Positions 22,157-35,359 of a stretch of 64,000 bases of DNA are shown piece after piece; the first letter of the stretch is position 1; each line of letters opens with the position of its first letter. The stretch comes from Adenanthera pavonina. Lineage: Eukaryota > Streptophyta > Magnoliopsida > Fabales > Fabaceae. The stretch lies in assembly GCA_026686845.1 (NCBI GenBank), contig JAIVEN010000007.1, forward strand, positions 36,019,001-36,083,000, given 5' to 3'. Both the position numbers and the translations under genes were made by a program. A model generated the notes under the pieces. It saw only the letters and a list, made by a program, of their open reading frames with translations, ran no database searches and was not told the origin of the DNA.

Positions 22157-24091
22157 TTATTTGTGTAGGCTTTTCTTGAATAAAGAAGATTGCTCTCCTG
22201 TTCTGAACTGGATAAGGAGAAGTCAGGGCTGAATTTTGGGTTCTCTTGAACTGGCCTCAATTTTGACATGCCAGAGAAGAACACAACAAATCTTTTCAGT
22301 TTGAGCAGAAAGGTCCGCGTTGGCTGCTATCACCGGAATGCATTTTTCTTTTGGGTTAGATGTGGCATTGTGTTTCCCTGATATAGTCTTTGGTTCTACT
22401 GAGCTTTCTTTTACATCAGGGAATCTTTGGATTTCTATTCCATGTTTGTAACCAGTGGATTACACTTAAGAAGAATGCTCAAGAGACTTGTTTATTTGTG
22501 AACCTGATCCAATTTCTTCCGTTTTCTTGTTTTCCCCGCTTTTTTCTTCCTTAGAGACCCTTGCAGAGCAGCAGAGGCAGCGAAGGGAAAATGATATTAT
22601 ATATAATGAGGATGAGGATTTTTTTTTTTAGTTTCATTCCCGTTCCCTTGAATAGTCAGGGAAAGATAGTGGAGGGAAAAAAGGGGATATCAGACAAATT
22701 GGTAATTAACTCATGCAAATATATTTTAATATAAATGAGGATGTTCCAATGAATATATATTGAGATGGTTCATGAATTTTGATGTATTCACATTGTGTCT
22801 GTGATCACGATGGTTCATAAACATTTATGAACCAACATAACTATTCGTCAATAATTATTAAAACTAACATTTTCATGAAGAGTAGCATCTTTTTATTAAA
22901 GAAATGATTAAAAGACACCTCATTTCTATTTGAAAATCTTTTCACATAGTTGCTTGTGTTGTTTACTTATTTTGAAACAACTAGATACTTTTTCTCATAT
23001 ATTACATTAAGTTAAAAAATGAGTCATTCAATAGTGTGTTATTATGGATTTTATTATATATATTTATATTGATATTAATATATTGAAAATTTCTAATGGA
23101 ATTCCTTTTCAAAATCTATTTACTTTTAAATAAAGAGATAAACAAGACTAATTTATTGTTTTAATTTAAAAATTGTAGCGGTGTCCTTGCATAAATTATA
23201 TGAGAAACTAAACAAAATTAGAGCAATCTAACAATTTAATCATGAGACCTATCTGAAAATAAATTTGAGCTGTCTTGATAATTTCACCTTTACCTTTCTA
23301 ATTTCATAAATTTTAGGTGGAAAAAAAATAAATGAAATGGATAAGAGGACTCCACAATCCACCACCACAGTCCCAAAATTTCTGGAATTTCAACAACAAA
23401 TAATTTTTTTTCTCTTTCAAGTTTTAATCAAAACAAAGAAAAAGAAGAAATTAAAAAAAATCAACTGCAAATGCAAAGTATAATGCATTAATCATTCCCA
23501 ATTAAATACTCATTTATTCTCAAATATAAGAAAATTTTGAGATGATTGTGTTGGATCCAAATATAAGAAACAAAAGTAGATGTCTTGTGTGATGAATTTT
23601 TTTTTTCCAATAATACTTTTCATTAAACAAATCATGAACTATTTATTATTCATTAGGCACCTTGAGCATTGATTGAACTAGTGCAAAAGAAAATTGGAGG
23701 TATTTTTGAAAAATATATTTTTTTTACTATAAATTAAATGAGGTTAGCAAACTCTAACCAATAATATTAATTGTGTGAAATATTTTTTTTCATGTTGATA
23801 TGTGTAAAATAGTTATTTTTTCACGAAAATTTCAGAGCCAGAAGTATTGTATTTTGATGTTAAATTGTAATTGTGATTTGCAGAAGTGTCAAGAATTATT
23901 TTTTGGGAGTAATTTCCGATGGCTGGACCGGAGCCGAAAACGTTGCAGGCTTGCAGCCGCCAGCTCACGAATCCTAATAAAGTGGGCAGAGTTGCATCCT
24001 CGATCATTCCTTCACTTTCCAAACCCCCACTTCTACACTTTCTCTCTCTCTGCAGCTTTCCGTTTGTTTCCTGAGAAAGTTCTGAGGGAAA
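22157..24091. other. Intergenic region between IPT9 and malate dehydrogenase
   Basis: Bases 22157-22560 probably hold the IPT9 3' UTR and possibly an alternative last exon. From 22650 to 23900 the DNA is AT-rich with no protein-like frame. The last 100 bases, with a CT-rich run (TTTCTCTCTCTCTGCAG at about 24038-24055), are the likely leader of the MDH gene. Confidence 0.45.
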
Positions 24092-26473
24092 ATGATGAAG
24101 CCCTCGATGCTCAGATCCCTACACTCTGCCCTTTCTCGTGGTTCTTCCCACCTTGCGCGTCGTGGCTATTCCTCAGAATCAGTTCCCGAAAGGAAGGTGG
24201 CCATCCTCGGAGCCGCCGGCGGGATCGGCCAGCCCCTTTCTTTGCTGATGAAGCTCAACCCGCTTGTTTCAAGTCTATCACTCTATGATATTGCCGGTAC
24301 CCCCGGCGTCGCTGCCGATGTCAGCCACATCAACACCAGATCTGAGGTACAGTACCTTCTCTGGGTTTCATCTATATGGGCAGTTTATAAAAATACAAAC
24401 TTTAACTTAATGTGGTTTGATGTCCTAATACAATTTGATCAGATCTTTATGCCTTCGAACTTTAGGTGGCTGGATACCAAGGTGAAGAAGAGCTTGGGAA
24501 AGCTTTGGAGGGATCGGATGTTGTTATAATACCCGCTGGTGTGCCCAGAAAACCTGGAATGACGCGTGATGATCTGTTCAACATTAATGCGGGCATTGTT
24601 AAATCACTCTGCACTGCTATTGCTAAATACTGCCCCAACGTGAGTATCTATTTTCTTGAATTGCTTTTGATGTTTTTCTTCTGCACTTATCAATCACTAT
24701 TGCATGTTTTTCTTTTGAATTTGACCTTGGGCAAACCTATATACTGTATTGGGCACATAGAAGAAATGAGATACTGATTTTGATCCTTACTGGGTATGAA
24801 GCTATAAATAACTTGACCTTCTGTGTTGTTGAAGATATCGAATTGTGATTTGAGGCTTTCATTTAGTGCCCTGCAGTTTGATACGTATATACATACAAGT
24901 CAAATTGTTAAGTAATGTTAATAATTTGACTATATTTGCGTTGTCACCTGCAATACATGGTCTTTAGTTACAATGACTTTGAATTTACTTGGAAGATATA
25001 ACATTTCACTCAAATGGATGAATAATTTGTAGAATTTGAGATGCTTTTATAAGTTTACAATTTAATTCATTTCACTTAAAAATTATGTAACCATTTAATT
25101 TGATGTTGAATTTCTGTGTCTGCAATCAGGCCCTTGTTAACATGATTAGCAATCCTGTTAACTCCACCGTTCCCATTGCTGCTGAGGTCTTCAAGAAGGC
25201 AGGGACATATGATGAAAAGAGGTTGTTTGGTGTTACCACCCTTGATGTTGTCAGGGCAAAAACTTTCTATGCTGGGAAGGCCAAAGTCCCAGTCGCTGGT
25301 ATGTTGCCAATTGGAAACTTATTACCTTTCATGTTTTGTTGAGTGTGTCACTATTTTTTATTCTCTGATAAATATAGTATATGGAAAAGTTGGTGAAATA
25401 ACTTCAAAGTCAAATTTATGTGTTGTAGGTTTGCAAAGAGTGACCCTCTTATGGGGTTGAGGTTTTTTGTTATTGAGCTTTATGATTTGAAGTTGGAAAG
25501 TTAAATGATGATGGAGATCTTTTACTGTCCGGGATCTAAAATTGTTTAAATGGTTCCTAATTATTGATGTGGATTTGTGCTGCAGAGGTCAATGTTCCTG
25601 TTGTAGGTGGCCATGCAGGCATTACTATTCTTCCATTATTTTCTCAAGTACATCCTTGCGCTTTAACTCAACATTCATTTGCTTTGACTGTTTACATCTA
25701 GGTTGACTGCCTACCTTGTATGTACTTTGCTAATATTTTATCTATATTCACTTTTATAGGCAACACCTAAAGCCAATCTGGGTGATGATGACATTAAGGC
25801 TCTTACAAAGCGAACACAAGATGGAGGAACAGAAGTTGTGGAAGCTAAGGCTGGAAAGGGTTCTGCCACATTGTCAATGGCGTAAGTGTGGGACTAATCC
25901 TTCAATTCATATAGTTTGTCTTGTTGCTTATGAAGACAATTATTTGGTGTCGCACCAGTGTTCTCTAGTGTTAGAAGTTCGTGTACTCCAGTTTTCCTGA
26001 CTGATTCTTATGCATTTCTTGCAGTTATGCTGGAGCCCTTTTTGCTGATGCTTGCCTCAAGGGACTCAGTGGAGTCCCAGATGTAGTTGAGTGCTCATTT
26101 GTGCAATCCAGTGTCACTGAACTTCCTTTCTTTGCTTCCAAGGTCATTGGACTCTGGCAACTTTTTCTTTCTTTCTTTTTTCTGTTTTTGCTTTCTAATT
26201 TTACTGCTCCAATAGTTGGAGTTCATGCAATTGATTATACACGCAAATGGGCCTATTGTTACCATTTGTTAAAATGCTGACCCTGGTTGGTCTGTTCTGT
26301 TGTTGGTATTGATATACATGTTAAAATGTTTGCAGGTGAGACTTGGGAAGAATGGTGTGGACGAAGTTCTGGGTTTGGGTTCCCTTTCAGATTATGAAAA
26401 GCAAGGGCTTGAAAGTCTATTGCCCGAGCTGAAGGCATCTATTGAGAAGGGAATCAAATTTGCCAACCAGTAG
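24092..26473 (+). CDS. mMDH1: Mitochondrial NAD-dependent malate dehydrogenase
   Basis: Interconverts malate and oxaloacetate with NAD in the mitochondrial matrix (TCA cycle, photorespiration). Seven exons, 24092-24346, 24466-24639, 25130-25298, 25586-25647, 25760-25881, 26025-26142 and 26336-26473, join in frame at GT-AG borders and give 345 residues, the usual length. Residues 1 to about 26 form an Arg/Ser-rich presequence (..LARRGYSSES). The Rossmann GAAGGIG is at 40-46. Substrate loop arginines are in AGVPRKPGMTR, followed by DLFNINAGIV and ISNPVNSTVPIAAEVF. The catalytic histidine is in VPVVGGHAGIT (about residue 209). The ending GIKFANQ is typical of plant mitochondrial MDH. The presequence, and the match to Arabidopsis mMDH1 around SESVPERKVAILG, separate it from the peroxisomal isoform. 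Two ATGs in a row open the frame; the first is used. Confidence 0.96.
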
Positions 26474-28884
26474 ATGAAAAACAAAAGTCAAATTTTGCAA
26501 TTTCAGGACCATTGTTGTATGTCGCAGGCAACTTTGTTTTATTTAGAGTAGGTATACGCCGCGAGCTAATAATGAATTGTGGGAGAGCAGTTTGTTACTC
26601 AGAGTTATCGATCATAAAACCAGTTTAGGCTGGCCATTCTTGAAAACTGGATTGGTCCATATTTGCTTCATTAACAGTTTCATATAATGCAATTGCGGGG
26701 TGTCATTCCCGTTTTTCTTTCTTGTTTCTTTTTTCTCTTAGCCTTTGTTGGGGAAGGATGATTTTTTCTATCCTATGCAGAGCCTACTGCCACGTGCCCC
26801 CACTACTTGTTCTCATCTTGGCGCTATTACTACCGCCAATCTGATCCCCACAGCCGTTATACTTATACCCATTAGTGCATGTTATGACATTAATACAACA
26901 TTATTTAAATATGCAAAAACAACAAACACGTGAAGGCATTATACAAACACAATGCTATTTAGAGTTATATTATTATTAGAAGTCTTTGCATATATTTATT
27001 TTGCCATCTTAGAAGTCTCTGGATATCCTAATATTGATTGAATTTGGAGGTCATATAATATGAAAGGAGTGAACTTACATCTATCAGGTTACCCAATAAA
27101 GTAATGACGTGTGGATATAATTTTTTACCCATCATCTCATGACTCGCTAACACTGTTAACCCATCTTTTATTTGAAACGACAAAACCCTAAGTACATGGC
27201 ATCCCCGGATGACTCGAAGTTTAGTACGAATTACAATTGGAGGAGCCTTAAGGGTACTGCTGAACAACGATATTTACAAGCTATGTCAGGGCACTAACAA
27301 CATTCTTAGGACTCATAAAAAATATTTCCCTTACAAGACCCTCACTCTCACTGGGCATGCAGATCATTCCAGTTCGGCATGCCCAAGTGGGGTCTTTTAT
27401 GTGGAAAATTTTTGGCTCAGGAACCGAAAGAAACATAGGAGAACTCTTTGTAAAAAAAAATTCTGATATTCTAAAAGTTCAGGCTGCTTTACAATGAAGT
27501 TCTGCGTCCTAATCATACTACTAGATTATGGGAAGGGGTTACAACTGAAATTAAAATGGAATTAATACTTATTATTGTGTCATGTACGTTGTTTCTGGAA
27601 CGGACGGAAACGGACTGAACGGATGAACTTATTGTTTCCAACAGTGACTTGTGTTGATGGTGTTTGAATGGTTGGGCAGCTGTAATGGCTCATTCCGTTT
27701 CAATTTTTTTTCGGTCCACAGTTATCTTTGTCTTTATTATTTTTTTGTTTGGTAAAAGGCGGGGCCCAAGGCCCAATTTACATGAAATTTTTTAGGTTAA
27801 AGGATTGTGTCTGATCAGATGAACGGATCAGATCATCAGAACAATGATTCTTGACAAACACTGACAAAGTTGACCTTGTATAATTATACTCACAAAGTGG
27901 GGACAAGGATTCGAATTAGGATCTCAAACACTGACGACGGTGTGGTCTGATCTGCTTAAGGCACTTTGCTATTCGTTTAATTAAGGGAAAGGTAAAACAG
28001 ATAGACATGGGGGTATATGAAGAAAAAAAAATAGTCATAGCAATATTTCAAATAATTTTGAGTAGTGTTTGAGACTTTGTGCTCAATTTATCTTCATAAT
28101 CTTGGGCTGTAAAAGAATTGTTCTATATTTGTAACCTTATCTGCTGCAAAGTTTACCTCTCTACAGGAAAATTACTTCTTATTTCTTCAAATTGGCGACA
28201 GAATTTTAACGAGGTTAAACGCTGCCTCAATTTGCAGTAAACAAGGTAGAGTCAGTTTCAGCAACGAGTTTTACGAAAGTTAGATTCTTTTGATTGAGTC
28301 TCTCCTACTTGTTCTCTGAATACTTGTATGTGAGTATTGCTGTATGCAGTTGGTTTAGTGCAGATAGCCATGCACTACTTGTTTATTGACCTTTTCAATT
28401 TATGCATGCAAGATAGGTAGCAATTAGATTAATTAACCAACTTAAGTACTAAACTTGCATTGCACAGATGGCAATCGATTCTGCTTTCAATAAAAGTAAT
28501 TTGGGTAATGTGGAACAAAAAACAAAAAAAGAAAAAGGAAAAGAAAAACTATTAAGGGAATATAAAAACACACAATCTCATTCATCAATATATATAGTAA
28601 AAATTTTAAAAAGTCATACTATGCATGAACGGAATGATTTCTGCCATAAATACTTTGTTTTGGACTTTATACAAAACATGGACCCCACATCTATTTATTT
28701 ATATATATAAGCAAAACTTGCGACAGCACAAAGACTTGATTGATTCAGAAATGTAAGGATGACAAGGCAGAAATGTAAAGAAAATGAGATGACAGTAAGT
28801 TTCCCACAATGCATAACACTCCTCATTTCTCAGTTCTGTTACACTGAGTCTTAAAAGTTGGAAGCTTTATTGGATTTTGTTGGG
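26474..28884. other. Intergenic region between MDH and the first CLE gene
   Basis: The first 250 bases are the likely MDH 3' UTR. The rest is non-repetitive by eye, with short open frames that resemble no known protein. A GC-richer patch at 27560-27780 contains GGAACGGACGGAAACGGAC-like direct repeats. No RNA gene was recognised. Confidence 0.4.
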
Positions 28885-29142
28885 CTAGTGATGCTGAGGA
28901 TCAGGCCCAGCGGGTGAGACTCTCTCCAACGTTTCATTTTGACCCAGCATTGACCCCTTTTGAAGGTTGAACTCACTTTTCCTCGCATTTCTTGTCAACT
29001 CACGTAACAGAAACTCGCTGTCAATATTTTTGCCTCCTTTGGCTGAGAAGGACTCGGGCAAAAGTCTCGCCTCTGAACTCACCACAACCAATGACACAAA
29101 AACAATGATGCAGAGAACAAACACAGACAACCTTGAATTCAT
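28885..29142 (-). CDS. CLE (CLAVATA3/ESR-related) peptide hormone precursor, gene A
   Basis: Single-exon precursor of 85 residues. The ATG is at 29140-29142 and the stop at 28885-28887. Residues 1-25 are a clear signal peptide (MNSRLSVFVLCIIVFVSLVV..SSEARLL), followed by a variable, charged middle. The precursor ends exactly with the 12-residue CLE motif RVSPAGPDPQHH (28888-28923). In CLE peptides this C-terminal dodecapeptide is excised in the apoplast, with hydroxylated and often arabinosylated prolines, and is perceived by CLV1/BAM-type LRR receptor kinases. The motif resembles Arabidopsis CLE5/6 (RVSPGGPDPQHH), with Ala replacing the central Gly. Gene order with two more CLE genes on the same strand indicates a cluster. 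The exact orthologue cannot be named from the ligand alone. Confidence 0.93.
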   Translation of the reverse strand: MNSRLSVFVLCIIVFVSLVVVSSEARLLPESFSAKGGKNIDSEFLLRELTRNARKSEFNLQKGSMLGQNETLERVSPAGPDPQHH

Positions 29143-32100
29143 TGAAGCGGCTATTGTCTTACAAAACTATTATTATCTGAAAATAATAACTCCAGTCAAT
29201 TAATCTTGAGCAGAAGTAGATCAGAGCAATAACAATCCTGGTAGCCCTAGGCTATATATATAGACTTGGGAGGAACTATAGGTTTGGCTTTTACAAGAGA
29301 CATAATGGAAGATGGAGTAAGCAGACTGCTAAATCCAAGGCAGCCATTGTCGGATCTCTATTTTGGGCTTAAACTCGATGTTACAAAATCACGAAGTGTG
29401 ACAATGTTGTTATCAGCATTGCACTTTTTGACCATTTGGCTGCTTTCTTCTTCCTCTCTGAGGACTGAATAATGTGAGCCGACAAAATGAATTCATCTTA
29501 GGTTGTCGTGTTCACCTCCAAAACATACGTTAGTGCCAAGATGGAGTAAAGAAATAGGGAGAAGACAAAGTATATAACCTTTATTAGAGCTGACGATATC
29601 CTTTGTATTTACGTGATGGCACCAAAGCTATTATGCTTTCTCCACAATCTCATGGCCACGATTGAAAGTTGAAATAATCCTTCTGCTTATAAACAACTTG
29701 TTCTTTGGCTTCTGCCGTCCTTTTCATGCGTAACTCATTCATCACTTACTTTCTTTTAGCATCAGAATTTTTCTAAATTAATTAAATATTCTTTTCAATA
29801 GAAGAGTTAAGAAATATATATTCTCTCTCGCCAAGTTGAGCTCACTTTAAACTTTGCTTTTATAGCATTCTTATTAGAAAAATCACAATTAAATTGTGGA
29901 AAAAAGATGTCATCTTTTCTTATCAACCAAGCCTATTTGTTTCTCTTGATATATTTAATTTAGTGGAGGATATATATATATATATATATAGAATGTTAAA
30001 ATATAGCTGTGTTGTCATACGCACTTGGGATGTGGCTCAATGAAAATAAACATATATCTGTTTCATGCAAATCAATATATATATATATATATTAAAAATA
30101 ATTTGTGGAGTCTCTTTTAATCTTGTACTATATATTAAAAATATTTTTTATTGTAATTCTTTCTATATTTTTTATTTTGCATGTTAAACAGATCTATTGA
30201 TGATACTAAACATATTTTTTACTTTATGTTTGTGATTCAGCTCCAAAGAATTTTACTTCCTATTCCCACAGTGGTTGGAATACAATAAGGATCCAAACAA
30301 ACGAATTAAGGGGATTTATACTAACTAAAAGCGTACTTATACATTACATGCATATTTGAGAAGAGTCACACTGTTCATGAGTAATATGATTATATATATA
30401 TATGTATATCCATTTTTTAAATGAAAATAAAAAGGAAATCTTTTTTCCTCGTTCATATTAAATAGAATATAAATTGGTTTGACAAGCATGAAAAGTGGTT
30501 TCCAACGTTAATTACATATGCTCAACCATAATGTTGTTTAATAAATTAAATATAACCGTACTCAGTTCAACTTATAAAATTTCTAAATGTTGTGGATCAA
30601 ATTCTCGCATGGTAGATCATCATGGCAATTGAAGAAACGAAAGAAAAAGTACCCTCTTCAATTTGAGATATATATATATATATATAGACCCAGTTAACAT
30701 CTGATAGTGACCTTAAGCAAAACTATAATGATGATAACTGGTACTAGGCTAAGAAATTCGGTATCTTTCAAAGTATACCACTTATATATAGATGCAAATT
30801 ATTATAGTGGCATGATTTTCCATATTAGGATCTTACTTTTTGAAGTGCAGGTAGCTATATAATGATAAATTATTATAAAGTTACTCATGCTTCATAAAAC
30901 GTTTAAGTCATATTTTTTAATTCATAGTGATCCACTATATATGGATTTCATTCTCTTAATTACAACTCTGATTTAATTTCCTTGTACGTCTGTCTCTTTC
31001 TTTGATTATCTCCTAGCTAGACTTGTTAATTCCCAGTTGACTGTACAACATTCTTCACGACGCACTCAGTAATCCACTAATAATTCAAAACACACACAAC
31101 AGTGTCAGAAGCTGATGAGATCGATCTCTCACGTTCAACAATTGTTAGTGGATGTTACAGAAATGAAGGAATGTCCTTTTCTAATTATATGAATCGCGAA
31201 GCCAGGTTTGATCTAAATTTATATTTTAGTGGCGCATATATTACTGTAAACTAATCTTTTCATTATTATTCTCTTTTGCATTTTGGGTTTGAATGGGACC
31301 AAGGTAATATTAAATCAAAATGCCTATATTTCAGGCTGAAAAGTTTGAGATACTCTATAAAATGCTGAACTAATTAGTTCTTCGATTTTATTTTAATTAA
31401 TAGCTAATTTTTTGGGTCGCGGTTAATTAGTGTCAAAGTTAGTGGTCAGTGACTCCAAAACAAAGTATATAAAAACTAAATTGAACCAATAAAAATTGAT
31501 CAGGTTACTTGTTTGATTGATTTAAACTCTTTTTATATTTTATTGGCTATTAGTATAAAATGATATCATTTTTGGAATAAATATCTTTGTTTTTATATTC
31601 TAATATTATATAAATATTATTCTTGTACATAATTATGAATAATTATAAATTCTTTTTGTAAATATTATGAATACTATATATGATGATAAATTCTTAGCCA
31701 ACTACTTTGAGTTCAATTTGCAATTATGGATGAATATATTCTTATTTAGGTTTAAATGCTAAGTTACGAAAGTGATTAATAATAGTATCTTTAATTTTAT
31801 ATATAAAATTTTAATGTATAAAATTAAAAATATATTAATTTAACTATCTGATTAATCAATGATGACAAATTGACTACGATGAAATTAATGAACGATAAAC
31901 TAGTAATCTTTAATTTTTTAACAAGTTGAGGATTTTTTAACTAAAGAAAAAGCCAAGTAAAGTGTCGTAAAATGTAAAGTCATAGAGATATCAACTCTCT
32001 GGGAAAGGGAGAATGCAAATTAATATAGAAGTAGTATGGAATATTGTTAGCCAAAAGAAAAAAGCAGCATATAATAATAATATTAGTCTTATCTTATTAA

Positions 32101-32703
32101 TTAAGTGGGGTTGGAACATGGATTATACGATATCAATGGATTCTATCAAACACCATCTCTTCAGATAAATCATTTATTAAGAAATCACGCCTTATAATTC
32201 TTAGTATCTTTTTTTATCTTTCTCTACGCCTTTTAATAGAGTTCCAAATTTTCAACATATGTTAGTTCTCAAATTTTCAACATTTTTCACCTCATCAATT
32301 CTTATAATTCTCAATAAAAGTAAATAATTATAGATTTTTTTATTTGATATATCAATTTAGAGGCATGTAAAATGGGACTTCGTACCACTGCCGTGGCTCT
32401 ATAGTAATAGTGGTGTGATCAGTACAAAACTCTAAAAAAAGCATATAATTCACAAGTTATAGATAATCCAACTTCTCTTATAATCACATTTTTTGGACTC
32501 TATATAAATTATGAGTCTATGTCTGGTTATAACAAGAACTAAATAGAAGCTTCCTTATTTATATTATAAGTAATGGTTGAGGACAAGATTAACACAAGAG
32601 ATCGATGAAACTTTAGGTTCGTGGACCTAAGAACTTGGTGATATATAGAAGCTTCCTAGTATTTTGATAGCGGCATATCCTTTCTTTTTGTGAGGGAGGG
32701 AGA
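29143..32703. other. Intergenic region between CLE genes A and B
   Basis: AT-rich with many (TA)n runs (for example 29970-29990, 30076-30091, 30667-30686). No protein-like frame, and no remnant of a further CLE coding sequence was found by looking for the GGGCCTCCTGGG signature of genes B and C. About 150 bases before 32704 form the likely 3' UTR of CLE gene B. Confidence 0.45.
29253..29262 (-). promoter_or_regulatory. TATA box of CLE gene A
   Basis: TATATATATA at 29253-29262, about 110 bases upstream of the CLE A ATG on the minus strand and in an otherwise mixed-composition stretch. Spacing fits a short leader. Confidence 0.45.
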
Positions 32704-32952
32704 TTAATGGTGGTGAGGGTTTGGGCCTCCTGGGCTGAGGCGGTTGGGCTTGTAATATGGCCCAGGCAATTGCTGTCTCCGCGCGATTTCCTTCATCACC
32801 TGTTTGGCACTCTCCACAAATGCCTGCTTTCCACTATCCTTGTTTGGGATTGGAGAAGGAAGAGCTCGACCGTCGCCCATGAGCACCAATGAAAACAGAA
32901 GCAAAACCAATAAGAACACCCTCCATCTCCCACAACTTGCCTCCAACGACAT
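32704..32952 (-). CDS. CLE peptide hormone precursor, gene B
   Basis: Single-exon precursor of 82 residues. The ATG is at 32950-32952 and the stop TAA at 32704-32706. A short polar start is followed by a hydrophobic signal core (VFLLVLLLFSLVLMGDGRAL). The middle carries KDSGKQAFVESAKQVMKEIARRQQ, which could form an amphipathic helix. GPYYKPN directly precedes the C-terminal CLE motif RLSPGGPNPHHH (32707-32742), the last residues of the protein. The ligand is of the A type (R-L-S-P-G-G-P) close to Arabidopsis CLE1-7, but has Asn for Asp at position 8 and His for Gln/Arg at position 10. Gene C 2.7 kb away has the same ligand and a similar precursor, so the two are tandem duplicates. Expression site and receptor are not known from sequence. 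Confidence 0.93.
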   Translation of the reverse strand: MSLEASCGRWRVFLLVLLLFSLVLMGDGRALPSPIPNKDSGKQAFVESAKQVMKEIARRQQLPGPYYKPNRLSPGGPNPHHH

Positions 32953-35359
32953 CGTTTTTGAGTTGATATATACCAGACTGCAGAGTATATGTTATGGCAC
33001 GAGTCCAGCAATGGCTAGGATTGGCCAGCTATATATATACATGTATAGCGTGAGCTTACTACATTTACTGTTGAAGTCAAAAGTGCAAGCATTCTATGAT
33101 TCATTGACAAAGTGCACTTGTGTGTGTTGATCTTTTTGTAAAAGAAACTGAGTTTGGTTTAGTCACAAGTATAATCATCAACAGTTCGAAAGAAAGAAGG
33201 AAGCTGGGTGGAATTGCCGACGATATCTCTCTCTCTCTCTATATTTTGAAAGGTTACATAGATATCTATATATCCTCGAATTCAAAACCTCAACTACCAG
33301 CAAATTAAGAATCTTCATTTGCCAAAAGCTTGCATTTGAAGAAAAGAATATCCATTGTATCCTCCACACCTCCTTTCACTTTTGACTTTTTCTCCTCCAT
33401 CACATTCTTTTCTCCTTTCTTTTAACAACAAAATCTCCTCTCTCATAATATATAATACAAGGTTATACTATCCATAAGTTATAATAAATAATAATGCTGT
33501 TATTTTTTGGACTTCAAGCAATGGTATAGCCAGAGATTATAATATGATTATTTATTGGTAGTCTTATTTAATTAATAAATACTAACATTTTTAAATTAAA
33601 TTAATTTTCACATGATTTATACTCCTGCCACACCTTATATATCATTCTTCATGAATTTTTACTTAAAATTTTAAATTCAAGCCATCTGAATCTTTTATTT
33701 TTTTTGGATAATTAAAGAAGCCATCTGATTTCTAATGTCTTGTATTTTCTTATGACAGAAAGTAGCCCGTTACTTTTTCACCGCCGACCCCAAGGTGTAA
33801 TATGAGTCAGATTCTGGTGGGCTAATCCTAGTCCGTGAGAGGAAGAGCAAAACTAATTGTCAGTCATATCCAGAAACAGATATGTTCAATGATTAACTTT
33901 CTCCACGTGTAAAGATGCTGCTTGTCATTTTGGTGTAGTTTCCCCTGTCTATTTTCCTTTCACGTACACGCCAAAAGAGAGGCGGCTGTAATTTTGGTTT
34001 ATTAATTCCACCCTTCATCTCAATTATCAGATTCGTCTTCAACTCCACCCAGATTGAAAAATCATTCCGTCGTATGTAAAATGCACCATTTTATTTGTTT
34101 AATATAAAACAATTCATTTTCAGTAATACAATCTCAATCTCTTATCGTTAGATAGATGTGACGGACAACTCAAATTAGAGTGACAACATAACATTGATAA
34201 TGGCTATCCAGTTACAAGGATATATTACATATAGGCCTAGGTACCTACCTTATTGATAACATTTTTGTGTGATATATAATTGTTTTGGCTCAAGTTGCTT
34301 CAAAATAGTCAACCAATTATATAATGATTTGGTCCAATGTAATAATGATAAAAAGGGCCGCACAAAGACGACGATGTTGATAATCGCTTGATCTTCATGA
34401 GACCAGGCCAAATTGAGCTGACTTGGTATACAAGACTATGTTTGGTCTAATCTTAAAAACTCATTTTTTAAATAAAATAAAATAATAAATTAATTTTATT
34501 TATTAATAAAAATATCATTACATTCATCCAGAATACATTTTCTTGAAAAATAAGATTAGAATCAAAAGTAACATTTTTTAAAATTATAAATATTTAATAA
34601 TCATGTATTATTTTTACATAATATCAATGAATCAATTTAAAATTTAAATACAATTAAAGATTGACATCTTACAAATATTTATGATGATAATAAAATTAAT
34701 TTATTATATATGATGTATCAAAAAAATAATCATATAAAATTAATTAATATTTATAAATATTTTAAAAAATATAAAATTATATATACGCAGCACATGACCC
34801 CAGTCCCTAAGCCAATATGGTATGCTAGGTAGGACTAAGTTTCTACGATAGTTGAACACCTCGCATAAAGATTTTGGCCAAAGTAAATTAAAGGGTAAAA
34901 TACATTTGATCTTCCATCAACTTGACCTTAATTTCAAAGACTCCCCTATTTTTTTCTTTTATTAGCCAACGTCATTTCCTCTATTTTCAAAATCTATATT
35001 TTAGTTATTCTATTTTGTTGAAATTAAAAAAGTACTTTTTAATTAATTATTATGTGAAATTTTATGATACTCACAATAACTTAATAAACAAGCCACATTC
35101 TCATTATACTGCAATAACATAGAAAATACAACGTTGGCTGAGATTGGCTGACACAAGTCATGTAGGTTTCAATATTATCAAACTGAAATAAAATACTATA
35201 TTCCGAAACAAAGATCAATCCTAATTCCCTCCCCCGTATTACATATCCTATATATGCATAAAAAAATAACGTAAAAAATGAAAATGTTTTCTAAAATATA
35301 CTCTTTAAGGCTCTTCTTTGCATATTCTCTGTTTGAAGTAGGGAAGACGAAGAGGGAGA
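32953..35359. other. Intergenic region between CLE genes B and C
   Basis: Contains the CLE B promoter, including a short (CT)n run at about 33225-33240. It is followed by AT-rich DNA with no recognised gene. A G-box-like CCACGTGT lies at about 33903-33910 without an obvious target gene. The last 60 bases before 35360 resemble the 3' flank of gene B (GGGAGATTAATG) and mark the duplication. Confidence 0.4.
33029..33041 (-). promoter_or_regulatory. TATA box of CLE gene B
   Basis: GTATATATATAGC on the minus strand at about 33029-33041, some 80 bases upstream of the CLE B ATG. Confidence 0.45.

Noticed and set aside
27209..27466. 85-codon open frame downstream of MDH
   Set aside because: Composition is not protein-like, no ATG context, no homology recognised.
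27900..27935. GGATTCGAATTAGGATCTC, considered as a tRNA T-arm
   Set aside because: No matching acceptor stem or D/anticodon arms around it; such text is common in plant retroelement debris.
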